A DNA stretch of 23,559 bases from DATKZH01 sp964505295 (GTDB lineage: Bacteria > Planctomycetota > Planctomycetia > Pirellulales > Thermoguttaceae). Shown in pieces: positions 6,754 to 15,028 of the stretch. The notes below the pieces were generated by a model that ran no database searches, was not told where the DNA came from, and was given only the letters and a program-made list of their open reading frames with translations. Position 1 is the first letter of the stretch; every line of letters starts with the position of its first letter. The stretch is taken from NCBI GenBank assembly GCA_964505295.1, contig CAZDHR010000055.1, positions 1 through 23,559 of the forward strand, written 5' to 3'. The position numbers and the translations under genes were made by a program.

Positions 6754-9423
6754 TTACGGCACCACAAGGCTTCCGCCCTGGCCGACGCGTACTCGCTCAA
6801 ACGTCTTCACCACGCGATCGCGCGGCTCGGCGGCATCGGGCAGAAGCAGCCGCACGGTGTACTCGCCGTCGGCGTCGAACACCCGGGGCGCGAAGCGGAC
6901 GCCCGGCATGCGGACCATCGTGACGAGCTCGCCGGCCGTGTTGCGGACTTCGACCACAGGTAGCGTGTCCCGGTTCCAGCCTTCCAGGACGATCGCCGGC
7001 AGCGTGGGGTTGGCGGCCCCGGCCGAGTCGGACACGGTGACGGTCATCGGCCAGCCCGGGTACTGGGCCGCGTTCGGGGTGGGATCGACGCCGACCGGCC
7101 ACGCCTCCAGGGTGAATCTGCCTTTCTTTTTGTCGACGCGGACCACGCCGAACCCGGCCGATTTCTTCCGCCCCATGTCGAGCCGCGACGTCCAGTTTCG
7201 CTCGATCGGCGGGTTGGCCACGGCGCAAATGTCGAGCAGGTTGCCGAACCCGTCGGCGTACTTGCCCGTGTTTGGGTGATCCTCGTGGCGCGGGCCGGTC
7301 CGCTCCATCTCGGGGATCTCCTCGGGCCGCCACCACCGCTGATACCCGGTGGCCCCGGCCGGCACGCAGAACGAGAAGCCGGCGTCGTGGTGCTTGCGGA
7401 TGCCGTGCTGGATGATCGTGGGCAAGTGCTGGTCGCCGCCCAGCATCAGCGCGTGGGCTCGGCGGATTAGGTCGAGCGCTGCCTTGCGCCCGCTCTGGGG
7501 CCAGCCGTTGGAATCCATGTCGGCCACGAGGAAGTGGAGGGGCTGCCCGTGGTGCGTGGCCGCGTTGGCGAAGATGGTTTGCGATATGGTCATCTTCACG
7601 TCGGCCCCGCGCCAATCGGCCACCCAATCACGCAGGAACTTCAGTTGCCGGTCGCCCAGCAGTACGGCCTCGGGCACGTCGGCCGCCAGGGCCGACGCGC
7701 GGTCGGTGATCCAGTCGGGCCGGTGGCTCTTGTGCTTGAACACGGCCATCGGGCCCGACTTGAACTTACGGTCTTCCAGGATCGCGAAGCTCACGCGCCC
7801 GTAGTTCATCGCCGTGTAATAGACCCCGATGCCCTGCTCGACCGGCGTGGGGTCGAACGGGTCGGGCAGGTGGGCGGTCTGCGTTCGCTCGACCGCCTTG
7901 ACGAACTCGGCCGGCTGCACGTAGCCTCCTTTCGAGCCGGTGCATGGGGAGCCTTGATACTCGGTCTTGCTCGTCCATTCCTCAAGCGTGATCTTGCGCC
8001 CGCCCGCGCCCCAGACGTTGCCGTGGTAGACGTCGTGGTCGTCGGGCGTCCAGACGGTCGGCCGGTCCTTGGTCACCTCGCGCATGCTCCAGCCCAGCAG
8101 GGCGAGCTTGCGCAGGTAGTTGACCGTCATCCGGTGGAGGTCGCCCTCGCGGATGATCCCGAACCCGCCCACGGGCTCGTAGATCTGGTCGCCCATGAAG
8201 AACATCACGTCGGGGTCGACCTCGGCCGTCTGCCGGGCGATGTCGGCGTTGGGGAAGAGGTAGTCCATGAAGCAGCAATAGCCGGCCACGACGATCTCGG
8301 GCTTCTCCTTCGGGTCGCGGCGCACAATGCCCGACCACGAGTGCTCCCCGGTGGTGCCGTCGGTGAATTGCTGGGTCCAAACGACGCGGTAGGGCGTGTC
8401 CTTCGCGTCGTCCCAGTCGGCCACGCGGAACGTCGCCGTGTGGGCGAGCGGGTCGATCTTCGCGGTGGCCACGGTCTTCCAGCCGGCCGTGGATTGCGTC
8501 TGAAGCTCGGCCGTGTCGCGGTCGGCCTGGCCGAGCGGCGGCATCTGGGCCGTCATCTTCATCACCCGGTCGCTCAGCGTGTACAACGTCCAGAGGATCG
8601 GCCCGAAGCTCTGCCCCGGCGACGCGGTGACTTTCGGCCCGGCGATCGTCCAGTCGGAGAAGGCGAACAGCCCGGCCGGCTTGACCTTGGCGACCTGCTC
8701 CGGCAGGTTGTTCACCAGGGCGACGTTGCCGGTCATCTGCTCGGCGGCGATCCCCGTCTGCCTCACGGTGCCGTGACTCACGGCCTCGAGCTCGATCTGG
8801 AACGTCCCGCGGCCCGGTTCGGGACGGATTCTGCACACCAGGCGCACGGGCTTCCCGGCGGCCAGCGCGGCGGCCAACGTGGGCGACTTCGCCCGGGCGC
8901 GGCGGCCGATCACCAGATCGCCCGCCCCGGTGATGCCCACTGGCATTCCCGAGCCGAACAGCAGGCGGCTGCGGTAGTCGTCGATCGGGTCCTTCACCCG
9001 GATGCCGATCTCCATCCCCGCCGAGCCGACCACCTTGCCCCCCTCGCCCTTGCCGATCTGGTCGACCAGCCCCTCGCCCGTCTCGCTCGCCTTCGCCCCG
9101 CAATACTCGACGGTCACCGCGATCTCGGCCTCGGCGCTTGCGTCGTTGAGCTGGTGGGTGAGGCAGTGGACGTTCCGGTTCCCCCGGGCGGCCTTGGTGC
9201 AGACGAGCTTACTCCCCTGGATCTGCCAGTCCTCCCACGGATTCGCCCAAGTGTCCGGCCCGGTCCAATACCGATCGGGCAACCGCTGCCACGGCGACCG
9301 ATACCCGTTCTCCCCGCCCACCTCGCCGGCAATCAGCCCCCTCCCCAGCCCGCCCGACAAGCACCCCGCCGCCGGAACCACGGCCGCCCTCTTCACAAAC
9401 CCGCGACGCGAAATCTTCTTCAT
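6754..9423 (-). CDS. Tat-exported PhoD-like metallophosphatase/phosphodiesterase
   Basis: Large (889 residues) exported hydrolase related to alkaline phosphatase D, which cleaves phosphate mono- or diesters with bound metals. The N-terminus SRRGFVKRA is a twin-arginine signal, followed by a short hydrophobic stretch. Residues about 45-250 resemble a beta-sandwich domain, and about 260-370 an Ig-like region with HSWSGIVRRD. The PhoD catalytic part follows: FFMGDQIYE (Asp412), PTVWTPDDHDVYHGN (460-468), LGDRQLKFLRDWV (589-601) and ALMLGGDQH (658-666). The substrate is unknown; environmental phosphoester scavenging is an inference. The start is the ATG with its complement at 9421-9423. The gene is alone, and its 3' end faces Uma2 across the palindrome. 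PhoD-like assignment is good, exact activity uncertain. Confidence 0.82.
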   Translation of the reverse strand: MKKISRRGFVKRAAVVPAAGCLSGGLGRGLIAGEVGGENGYRSPWQRLPDRYWTGPDTWANPWEDWQIQGSKLVCTKAARGNRNVHCLTHQLNDASAEAEIAVTVEYCGAKASETGEGLVDQIGKGEGGKVVGSAGMEIGIRVKDPIDDYRSRLLFGSGMPVGITGAGDLVIGRRARAKSPTLAAALAAGKPVRLVCRIRPEPGRGTFQIELEAVSHGTVRQTGIAAEQMTGNVALVNNLPEQVAKVKPAGLFAFSDWTIAGPKVTASPGQSFGPILWTLYTLSDRVMKMTAQMPPLGQADRDTAELQTQSTAGWKTVATAKIDPLAHTATFRVADWDDAKDTPYRVVWTQQFTDGTTGEHSWSGIVRRDPKEKPEIVVAGYCCFMDYLFPNADIARQTAEVDPDVMFFMGDQIYEPVGGFGIIREGDLHRMTVNYLRKLALLGWSMREVTKDRPTVWTPDDHDVYHGNVWGAGGRKITLEEWTSKTEYQGSPCTGSKGGYVQPAEFVKAVERTQTAHLPDPFDPTPVEQGIGVYYTAMNYGRVSFAILEDRKFKSGPMAVFKHKSHRPDWITDRASALAADVPEAVLLGDRQLKFLRDWVADWRGADVKMTISQTIFANAATHHGQPLHFLVADMDSNGWPQSGRKAALDLIRRAHALMLGGDQHLPTIIQHGIRKHHDAGFSFCVPAGATGYQRWWRPEEIPEMERTGPRHEDHPNTGKYADGFGNLLDICAVANPPIERNWTSRLDMGRKKSAGFGVVRVDKKKGRFTLEAWPVGVDPTPNAAQYPGWPMTVTVSDSAGAANPTLPAIVLEGWNRDTLPVVEVRNTAGELVTMVRMPGVRFAPRVFDADGEYTVRLLLPDAAEPRDRVVKTFERVRVGQGGSLVVP

Positions 9424-9600
9424 CGTTAGTACGCCTCTCTGTCGAAACCTGCCGACGTGTGTGATCTATCCGGACGCCCTTGGGAGGCGCACCATAAGTC
9501 TTACTAAACCGCGCGCCCGCTGGCAACCTGCCCGCGTAAGGCGAGTCGCGCAGGGCGGATCCCTCCGTGTAGAGTAGATCGCGCAGGGTGCGGGCCGCAT

Positions 9601-9616
9601 GTCGGCTTCAGCCGAC
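9601..9616. repeat. 16-nt hairpin GTCGGCT-TC-AGCCGAC
   Basis: Seven perfectly paired bases on each side of a two-base loop. It is too compact to be a typical terminator and sits about 180 bases upstream of the phosphatase gene. It is probably one unit of an intergenic palindromic repeat. Confidence 0.55.
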
Positions 9617-9700
9617 TCGCCCCGGTGGAGACTGCCTTCTCTGCGTGGGGTGGGGCGAGCGAAGCGAGACCCACGGCTTAGCGACGCGTCGAACACCCGC

Positions 9701-9823
9701 TCACTCGCCGCTGACCAGCACGACCTGCGACGCGTCCACCCCGTTGCTCGCCAGAAGCTTCGGGGGCTTCTCTTCCGGGATTCCTTCCAGCTGGAGTACG
9801 GTGGCACGCGCGCAACTCCCCAC
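9701..9823 (-). pseudogene. Possible 3' remnant of a lost gene
   Basis: A 40-codon frame from GTG (complement at 9821-9823) to TGA (complement at 9701-9703). Its sequence is unusually protein-like for intergenic DNA, with LEGIPEEKPPKLLASNGV followed by a hydrophobic end DASQVVLVSGE. An in-frame stop lies just before it, and no family is recognised. It could be the tail of a decayed gene or a chance open frame; there is no Shine-Dalgarno. Confidence 0.2.
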
Positions 9824-9886
9824 TCACTGGCCGGGCCATTCCGGAGGATCTAGTTCTCGCCGCGTGTGACGTGCCCGAGGAGGCAC

Positions 9887-10939
9887 TCAGGGCGCTCGCT
9901 CACTCTCCTTCTGAACGGGAAGAACTGGACCCGGCCCAGGCAGCACCGTAGAAGGGCGTATTCGGAAGTAAGAGTCCACCTGCTCCTCCGGCAAGGGGCC
10001 GCTGACCAGACAAAGCGCGGGGCGAGCTACGTCAAGGCGCGACGTTTTTCCCAAACACGAGACTGTGAGTTCGACGCGGTACTGATAGAGACCTGGCTCT
10101 CGAGCCGTCAGCAGGAGAAGAATTGGAAATGGCGATTGCTCGGATATCACGGGAATCTGATTGATCGGGAGCGGCTCTCCGCCTGAGAAGATCGTGTGCT
10201 CCGGATACAGGCACTTTGCCAGACACGCTTTCTGCTTTTCCCCTTCGTTCGGCGGCTCCAGTTCCGCAATAAAGATACACGATTGCCACTGCCGAGATGA
10301 ATCGCGCGTTTCCGAAACGACTCGGGGGACGTTGTCTTTCCAATGCTTCTCCACGATAACCCGTATTTCGTCCAGTTGTATCCAGGGCACGCGCGGACGC
10401 TTGGCAACGGTGAACAGATAGCCGTCGCCTTCAACCATGAGGTTTCGAATCGCGCGACCCGATAGTTGCTCCACATCAACGACGTGGGTGGTTTGGATTC
10501 CTGAATGAACAAGGTCGCCGATTCCCTTGGCGAAGCCCTCGTGCCCGTGCACATCGACGAACTTGTGGCTGGCGCGACCGAACGTCACGGGAGTACTGAC
10601 AATCGCCGGATCGAAGATTCGACTGCCTTCGGATATGATAACGAACACAAGCCACCCGGAAGCCAGGAGGAGTGCTCCCGCGACGCCCATCTTGCGCCGC
10701 ATTGGCGTTTTGGGGCGTGTCATAAGCTGCGCGTGCCCCGAACTATCGACCGTCTGTCCACGCACTTCTATTTGGCCACAAGAGAAAAGCAGCACCCATG
10801 TTAGGGTCAGAATCCCAAAGACAAGCGTCAGGAAAAGATAGAATGGATCCTGGAAGATCCCCATTAGGAGACCCAGATAGGAGCCAACCTCGACGAGCAA
10901 CCCGGCGAGTGTCACGAACGTATTGAGCCTAGCGTTCAT
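9887..10939 (-). CDS. Membrane protein of unknown function, three predicted helices
   Basis: A 350-residue protein with no recognised family. Hydrophobic segments lie near residues 8-28 (VTLAGLLVEVGSYLGLLMGI), 33-53 (FYLFLTLVFGILTLTWVLLF) and 85-103 (VAGALLLASGWLVFVIISE). The remaining 240 residues are probably one soluble domain, with beta-rich stretches such as REPGLYQYRVELTVSC and a Pro-rich tail. The start is the ATG at 10939; the same frame is open up to 11614, but that part is antisense to or outside other genes and has no protein character. The start overlaps, as ATGA, the stop of a minus-strand frame that is probably the tail of the broken NTPase upstream, so the two were once translationally coupled. 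Its codon use is less GC-rich than its neighbours, which may indicate acquired DNA. Confidence 0.7.
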   Translation of the reverse strand: MNARLNTFVTLAGLLVEVGSYLGLLMGIFQDPFYLFLTLVFGILTLTWVLLFSCGQIEVRGQTVDSSGHAQLMTRPKTPMRRKMGVAGALLLASGWLVFVIISEGSRIFDPAIVSTPVTFGRASHKFVDVHGHEGFAKGIGDLVHSGIQTTHVVDVEQLSGRAIRNLMVEGDGYLFTVAKRPRVPWIQLDEIRVIVEKHWKDNVPRVVSETRDSSRQWQSCIFIAELEPPNEGEKQKACLAKCLYPEHTIFSGGEPLPINQIPVISEQSPFPILLLLTAREPGLYQYRVELTVSCLGKTSRLDVARPALCLVSGPLPEEQVDSYFRIRPSTVLPGPGPVLPVQKESERAP

Positions 10940-11204
10940 GGTCTGTCGCCCTCGTACGCGTCCTGCCCGGTTTCGGCAAGTGGCTCGGGACACTCGCGGT
11001 CGCGCTTGGGAGGAGTTAGAGGAACCCGTCAGCGATGGCCGTCTTGCCGGCCCCGCCGATGCCGGCCAGGGAGCAGACGCCGGGCCCGCCCCCGCGCCAC
11101 CACTGGCAGACCGCCTCCACCTCCGGCTGGTCCTGCCAATCCCGGGCGCGGAGCAGACGGTGGCACAGGCACCTGCGCACGCTCGGTCCACCGGAGTTGG
11201 CCAT
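10936..11204 (-). pseudogene. Remnant of a STAND/NB-ARC NTPase, P-loop followed by frameshift or deletion
   Basis: From ATG (complement at 11202-11204) a 62-residue frame reads RDWQDQPEVEAVCQWWRGGG and then SLAGIGGAGKTAIADGFL, a textbook Walker A loop (Gly48 to Thr55) of an NB-ARC or NACHT signalling NTPase. It stops at 11016-11018, seven residues past the P-loop, so no Walker B, sensor or repeat region follows. In another frame the next 27 codons read like a protein tail (TPPKRDRECPEPLAETGQDA) and end in TGA overlapping the ATG of the following membrane protein gene. The simplest reading is an internal deletion that removed nearly all of a large NTPase and left its two ends out of frame. No function should be assigned. 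Confidence 0.6.
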
Positions 11205-11245
11205 AGGAGATCCCCCACCCCGTGGTCTACCCAAGTTGAACTCAC

Positions 11246-11310
<65 letters not shown>

Positions 11311-11423
11311 AACGTGCAAGGTCGAGATGGACAGACCACGAGTGCATCCTGACCGGATAGCCCTCGATTGTATCGGGGAGAGCCTCCGACGCAAGGGCCC
11401 CTGCGCAGGGGAAGAGCGCGCCC

Positions 11424-14303
11424 TCACGGCTTGGCCAGCGGGAAGCTGCGGATGGTGGTGGGCTTTTGGGTGACGGGGTGCTGCCTGCCCTGGGTGAGTT
11501 TGTCGACGCGGTCGGCCACGTAGAGGTCGATTTCGTTGAGGTGGACCGTGTTGTCCTTGTTGTAGTCGGCGCCGCCTCGCAGGCCCTCGGCCAGTGCAAG
11601 GGTGAACGCCCCATGTCCCCACTCCGGGTTTTCGAGCGAGACCTCGCGCCCCATCGACGAGCACATCACGATCACGCCGAAGTCCTCGGTCAACAGGTCG
11701 CGGACCAGGTCGTCGGCCATGGCCATTTCGCCCGGGCGGAAGTCGCTGCCGATGGCGCCCGAGTGGCAGGCGTCGAGAAGCAGCAGGAGCCGGCCGGGGG
11801 TCGTTTGGCAGTATCGCTTGATCTCTTCCTCGGAAACGCCGGTAACCGAAACCTCGTTCGGCTCGCCGTCGAACGGAAAGAGGAAGAAGACGCCCTGGCG
11901 GTCTCGGACCCCGTGTCCCGAGAAGGAGAACACGGCCACGTCGTGGGAGGTCATCTGCTCGTTGAGCCAGTTGAGCCCCTTGAGGATCCCTCGCCGGGTC
12001 GCCTCCTGATCGGCCAGCACCTGGACCTGCACGTCGCGGAAGACCGGGGGGCTCGTGTTGCGGAACACCTCGGCCAGCGTGCGCGCGTCCTTGGCCCCGA
12101 ATTGCAGGCGCTGTCGCGCGCTCTGGTGCTCCGAAAGTCCTACGGTCAAGACGTAGAGCGCCGGCCGCTCGACCTGGTCGGCGGCGAACGACACTTCCAC
12201 CGGCTGCGAGATCGCGGAGCTTGCCGACGTCTCCCCTTTGACCGCAATCTGGTGGACTCCGGGGGCGAGCTGGACCGTCCACGACTGCTCGACGGGCTTG
12301 GCCCGGCTGCGGTCGCGCACGATGCTCCGCTGCCCCTGCCGCCCGAGGTAGGGACGGCCGTTGAGCAACAGACGCATGGCCACGATCCCCTCCTCGCCCC
12401 GCGGCGTGGCCGTCGCCCGGACCTCGATCGTTGCCTGGCCGACCTTGATTTTCGAGCCCGTGGGGGAAGTGATCACCACCGTCGGAGGCAACACCTCCGC
12501 AACGCTGGTCGCCCCGCCGGTGCGCCCGCTCTCGCGATTGGCCGCAGCGAGCGCCTCCTGCGTGCTGCCGGTCTCCAGCAGCATTTTGACAAGGTCGGGC
12601 CGGTAGAGCGATTTGCGGAAGCGGACGGCCGGGTAGTAGGAGGCCATCCGGTCCCATCCGTGGTTGATCTGCCATCCCATCAGGCGCTCGCCGCCGGCCG
12701 AGCACGCGTAGTAGCCCTCCGGCGTCCAGCCGACCCACTCCGTGCCCACGAAAAAGAGCGACACGAGCGGCGCCCATCGTTGCTGGTCCCAGATCCGCAA
12801 CGTCTGGTCGGCGGAGGCCGACAGGAGGTATCGGTCGTCGGGCGACGGCGCCACCGCCGAAACGGGCCCCGCATGCCCGCGAAATTCACCGATCTGCTTG
12901 CCGGACCGGGCATTGAAAAGGAACAGGCTCCGCGTGGAACCGACCGCCGCGCGCTGGCCGGCCAGAAGCGTGCTGCACAACACGCGCTCGCGCTGGCCCA
13001 GTCGCAGGGCAACGTCGGCCTGGCCGGGCTGCTTGAAAAGGATGCGGTATTCGGCGGCCTTTTCCAGAAATCCCCAGTCGCGGGCGGGCTGGGCGCGATA
13101 GAAGGTCCCCGGGGGCAACGGGATCGGCTCGAGCTGGGCCACGTGAAACGCCCGCTCCAACGGGCCGTAGTTGTTGTACGAGGTCGGCTGGAGCTTATTC
13201 CCCCAAGCGATGGTCGTGCCGTCGGGCGTCCAACCGCAACTGACCATGGTCCGCCCGCCCCCGGCCAGCCGGTGAACCAGCGTCCCTGCGTCGGTCGTCC
13301 ACACCGAGATCTCGTTCGCGCTGCCGCCGGTCGTGGCCGCCAGCGTGCCGTCGGGCGAGAAGGCACTGTCGTAGGCGGCCGTGTCGTAGCCGGTGAAGCT
13401 TGCCCCCACTTGGCCGGTAGCCACGTCGAGCACGTAGCCGCCGCATCGCTGGGGATCGGCCGAAATCGTGTAGAGCAGCCGGCGGCCGTCGGCGGAAAAG
13501 GCAAGGCTCAACACCTTGCCGCCGCGTTGCGAGAGGCTGGTCTGGAACGTCCCTTCGGGAGACCACAGCCGGATCGAGCCGTCGTCGCTGCCGGTGGCCA
13601 CCGTGCGTCCGTCCGGGCTCCAGGCGACCGACGCCACGTCGTCGCGGTGACCGGCCAGAACGGCCGTCGTCTGGCCGGTGGCGACTGACCAGATTCGGGC
13701 GGTGCCGTCGCGGCAGGCAGTGGCCAGGCTCTGCCCATCCGGGGAAAAGGCGACGTCGGCGACCACTTCCTGGTGCCCCAGCAGCACGTGCCGGCACTCG
13801 CCGGTCGGCACGTCCCAGATTCGGGCCGTCTTGTCGGTGCCGCCGCCGGAGGCCAGCAAACTCCCGTCCGGCGAGAAGGCCAAGGCGAAGACCGCGCTGG
13901 TGTGTCCAACCAGCACGCGCTCAATCTGCCCGGAGGCCAGCGAAATGACGTAGATGTTCGACTGAGTGCCGCTGGGGACGACGAGCCCACCGGCGGCCAC
14001 CCGTTGCCCATCGGGCGACAGAGCGCCCGCGTAAAGCATCCCTTGACGCCCGGGGCCGATCGGCGGGCGCAACACGCGGAGCGGCTCGCCGGTGAAGACG
14101 TCCCAGATGCGGATCGTCTTGTCGTGCGAGAAGGAGACCAGGTGCCCGCCGTCCGGGGTGAAGGCCACTTGGGCCACGATCGCCGAATGGCCGCCCGGGT
14201 CGAGCACCAACATCGGTTTTGAGGACGTCTCCTGAGCGGGGGCCGTCGCGCCGACCCAAGTCAGGACCGCCAACCCCGCGGGAAGCAAGCGTAGGTTCAT
14301 CAT
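11424..14303 (-). CDS. Exported WD40 repeat-caspase (peptidase C14) protein
   Basis: A 959-residue caspase-like protease with a beta-propeller sensor region. The N-terminus has a signal peptide (LRLLPAGLAVLTWVGATAPAQ), so the protein probably acts in the periplasm or outside. About eight WD40-like repeats fill residues 35-390, and one or two more lie at 472-545 (GHAGPVSAVAPSPDDRYLL). Residues 605-710 look like an Ig-like spacer (PPTVVITSPTGSKIKVGQ). The C14 domain spans about 713-955 with catalytic His797 (FSFSGHG) and Cys846 (LLLLDACHSG). Near the end, DYNKDNTVHLNE (913-924) has Asp, Asn, Asp and Glu at EF-hand loop spacing. Substrate is unknown. Start at 14303, with a second ATG at 14300; AAAGGT lies about 8 bases upstream. 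The 3' neighbour is the NTPase remnant. Confidence 0.9.
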   Translation of the reverse strand: MMNLRLLPAGLAVLTWVGATAPAQETSSKPMLVLDPGGHSAIVAQVAFTPDGGHLVSFSHDKTIRIWDVFTGEPLRVLRPPIGPGRQGMLYAGALSPDGQRVAAGGLVVPSGTQSNIYVISLASGQIERVLVGHTSAVFALAFSPDGSLLASGGGTDKTARIWDVPTGECRHVLLGHQEVVADVAFSPDGQSLATACRDGTARIWSVATGQTTAVLAGHRDDVASVAWSPDGRTVATGSDDGSIRLWSPEGTFQTSLSQRGGKVLSLAFSADGRRLLYTISADPQRCGGYVLDVATGQVGASFTGYDTAAYDSAFSPDGTLAATTGGSANEISVWTTDAGTLVHRLAGGGRTMVSCGWTPDGTTIAWGNKLQPTSYNNYGPLERAFHVAQLEPIPLPPGTFYRAQPARDWGFLEKAAEYRILFKQPGQADVALRLGQRERVLCSTLLAGQRAAVGSTRSLFLFNARSGKQIGEFRGHAGPVSAVAPSPDDRYLLSASADQTLRIWDQQRWAPLVSLFFVGTEWVGWTPEGYYACSAGGERLMGWQINHGWDRMASYYPAVRFRKSLYRPDLVKMLLETGSTQEALAAANRESGRTGGATSVAEVLPPTVVITSPTGSKIKVGQATIEVRATATPRGEEGIVAMRLLLNGRPYLGRQGQRSIVRDRSRAKPVEQSWTVQLAPGVHQIAVKGETSASSAISQPVEVSFAADQVERPALYVLTVGLSEHQSARQRLQFGAKDARTLAEVFRNTSPPVFRDVQVQVLADQEATRRGILKGLNWLNEQMTSHDVAVFSFSGHGVRDRQGVFFLFPFDGEPNEVSVTGVSEEEIKRYCQTTPGRLLLLLDACHSGAIGSDFRPGEMAMADDLVRDLLTEDFGVIVMCSSMGREVSLENPEWGHGAFTLALAEGLRGGADYNKDNTVHLNEIDLYVADRVDKLTQGRQHPVTQKPTTIRSFPLAKP

Positions 14304-14349
14304 GACGTGACCTTTGGAGAATGGGGCGACCTGCGTCGCACTTCCACGA

Positions 14350-14371
14350 CGGGGTGCTCCTGTTCACCCCG
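14350..14371 (-). other. Hairpin in the probable leader of the caspase mRNA
   Basis: CGGGGTG at 14350-14356 pairs perfectly with CACCCCG at 14365-14371 around an 8-base loop, about 50 bases upstream of the caspase start. There is no T-run, so it may be a leader stem or chance. No known riboswitch is recognised. Confidence 0.35.
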
Positions 14372-14415
14372 CGCGTGCCTCTTAGGATCCGCGCATCACC
14401 TACGGTCGCAAGAGT

Positions 14416-14459
14416 CGCTTTTCGCTCCGCGAAAGGACGCTTGTTCGCGGAGCGAACAA
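14416..14459. repeat. Tandem pair of TTCGC/GCGAA hairpins in opposite orientation
   Basis: TTCGC-TCC-GCGAA at 14421-14433 and TTCGC-GGA-GCGAA at 14444-14456 are each hairpins and are perfect reverse complements of one another (13 nt, 10-nt spacer). The second stem extends outward to TTGTTCGC/GCGAACAA (14441-14459). The sequence could fold either as two small hairpins or as one longer stem. Confidence 0.7.
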
Positions 14460-14699
14460 CGACACTCATGGACGTGTCGGTGCTAAGGGGGACGCTCGCT
14501 CGATGGCCGGTCGCCGAAGACGCCTGTCGGGCGACGGACCCAAAAAGCGATTGTGATGGTAGGACGGTTTCGTATCAACCCGACTGATTGGGTTCTTCCG
14601 CAGAGAATGCGCGACGGCTACCCCCAGAACCGCACCCGTGCGGCCACGGGCAAGTTGTCCAGTGCGCGGATGGCGGAGCACACTCGGGGATTGCGCGTG

Positions 14700-14770
14700 G
14701 CTGAATTCTTGGGAATTCGGGCGTATGCGTGGTCGTCTCCTGAGCAGGAATACTCCGGCTGCTCGGAGAC
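14700..14770. repeat. Two adjacent hairpins before a promoter-like box
   Basis: The first (14700-14721) centres on GAATTC-TTGG-GAATTC at 14703-14718, extended by GCT/GGGC with one wobble pair. The second (14735-14770) pairs GTCTCC and GAGCA with TGCTC and GGAGAC across one bulged base, with an inner GGA/TCC pair. They end 18 bases before the TATAAT at 14789. Confidence 0.5.
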
Positions 14771-14785
14771 AGGACTCGGCCGCCC

Positions 14786-14795
14786 GCGTATAATG
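14786..14795 (+). promoter_or_regulatory. Candidate -10 region (TATAAT) upstream of the secreted protein gene
   Basis: GCGTATAATG contains a perfect TATAAT at 14789-14794, 234 bases before the ATG at 15029. At 17-base spacing the -35 position reads GAGACA (14766-14771), four of six matches to TTGACA, and lies at the foot of the preceding hairpin. The 10-mer resembles those at 5855 and, on the other strand, 17635-17644. Confidence 0.4.
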
Positions 14796-15028
14796 ATTCG
14801 GTCGGCCCAGACGAAGGCCGCCTTGCCCCTCCGTCCGTCCGTTACCAGGGCCCCTCATTTCGGGGGAGAAGGGGTGACTTGTCCCCGGGTTGTCCCTATA
14901 AAGAAGCTAACTTATCGATAGAAGGCTCCCGCAGAGGAGACCTGCGTTTCTGCGCCCATCCCGTGTCGCCAGGCGGCGGTCGCCTTGGCACGACCATTCG
15001 ATCACTCTGGGGTTGAGGAGGACTCGTC

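Larger units (their letters stand above)
9424..9886. other. Repeat-rich intergenic region without a clear gene
   Basis: This 463-base spacer holds a perfect hairpin GTCGGCT-TC-AGCCGAC at 9601-9616 and a second possible hairpin with GTGGG/CCCAC closing bases near 9650-9674. The tetramer-rich sequence GCGAGCGAAGCGAG lies in the second. Both look like small dispersed repeats. A 40-codon minus-strand frame (9701-9823) is listed separately. No promoter for the phosphatase gene could be supported. Confidence 0.45.
14304..15028. other. Intergenic region between divergent genes, rich in hairpins
   Basis: This 725-base spacer between divergent genes holds no gene I can support. It contains five structured units: 14350-14371 (CGGGGTG/CACCCCG, in the caspase gene leader), 14421-14456, 14630-14643 (CCGCAC-CC-GTGCGG), 14700-14721 (GAATTC-TTGG-GAATTC core) and 14735-14770 (GTCTCC and GAGCA pairing with TGCTC and GGAGAC). 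A good -10 candidate lies at 14789-14794. Confidence 0.5.

Noticed and set aside
7534..9429. 631-codon open frame opposite the PhoD-like gene
   Set aside because: Antisense shadow; rich in Val, Gly, Arg and His with no family signature, while the minus strand has Tat and PhoD motifs.
11466..13688. 740-codon open frame on the plus strand opposite the caspase gene
   Set aside because: Antisense to a gene with clear WD40 and caspase motifs; its composition is Arg/Val/Gly-rich with no recognisable domain, as expected for a high-GC shadow.
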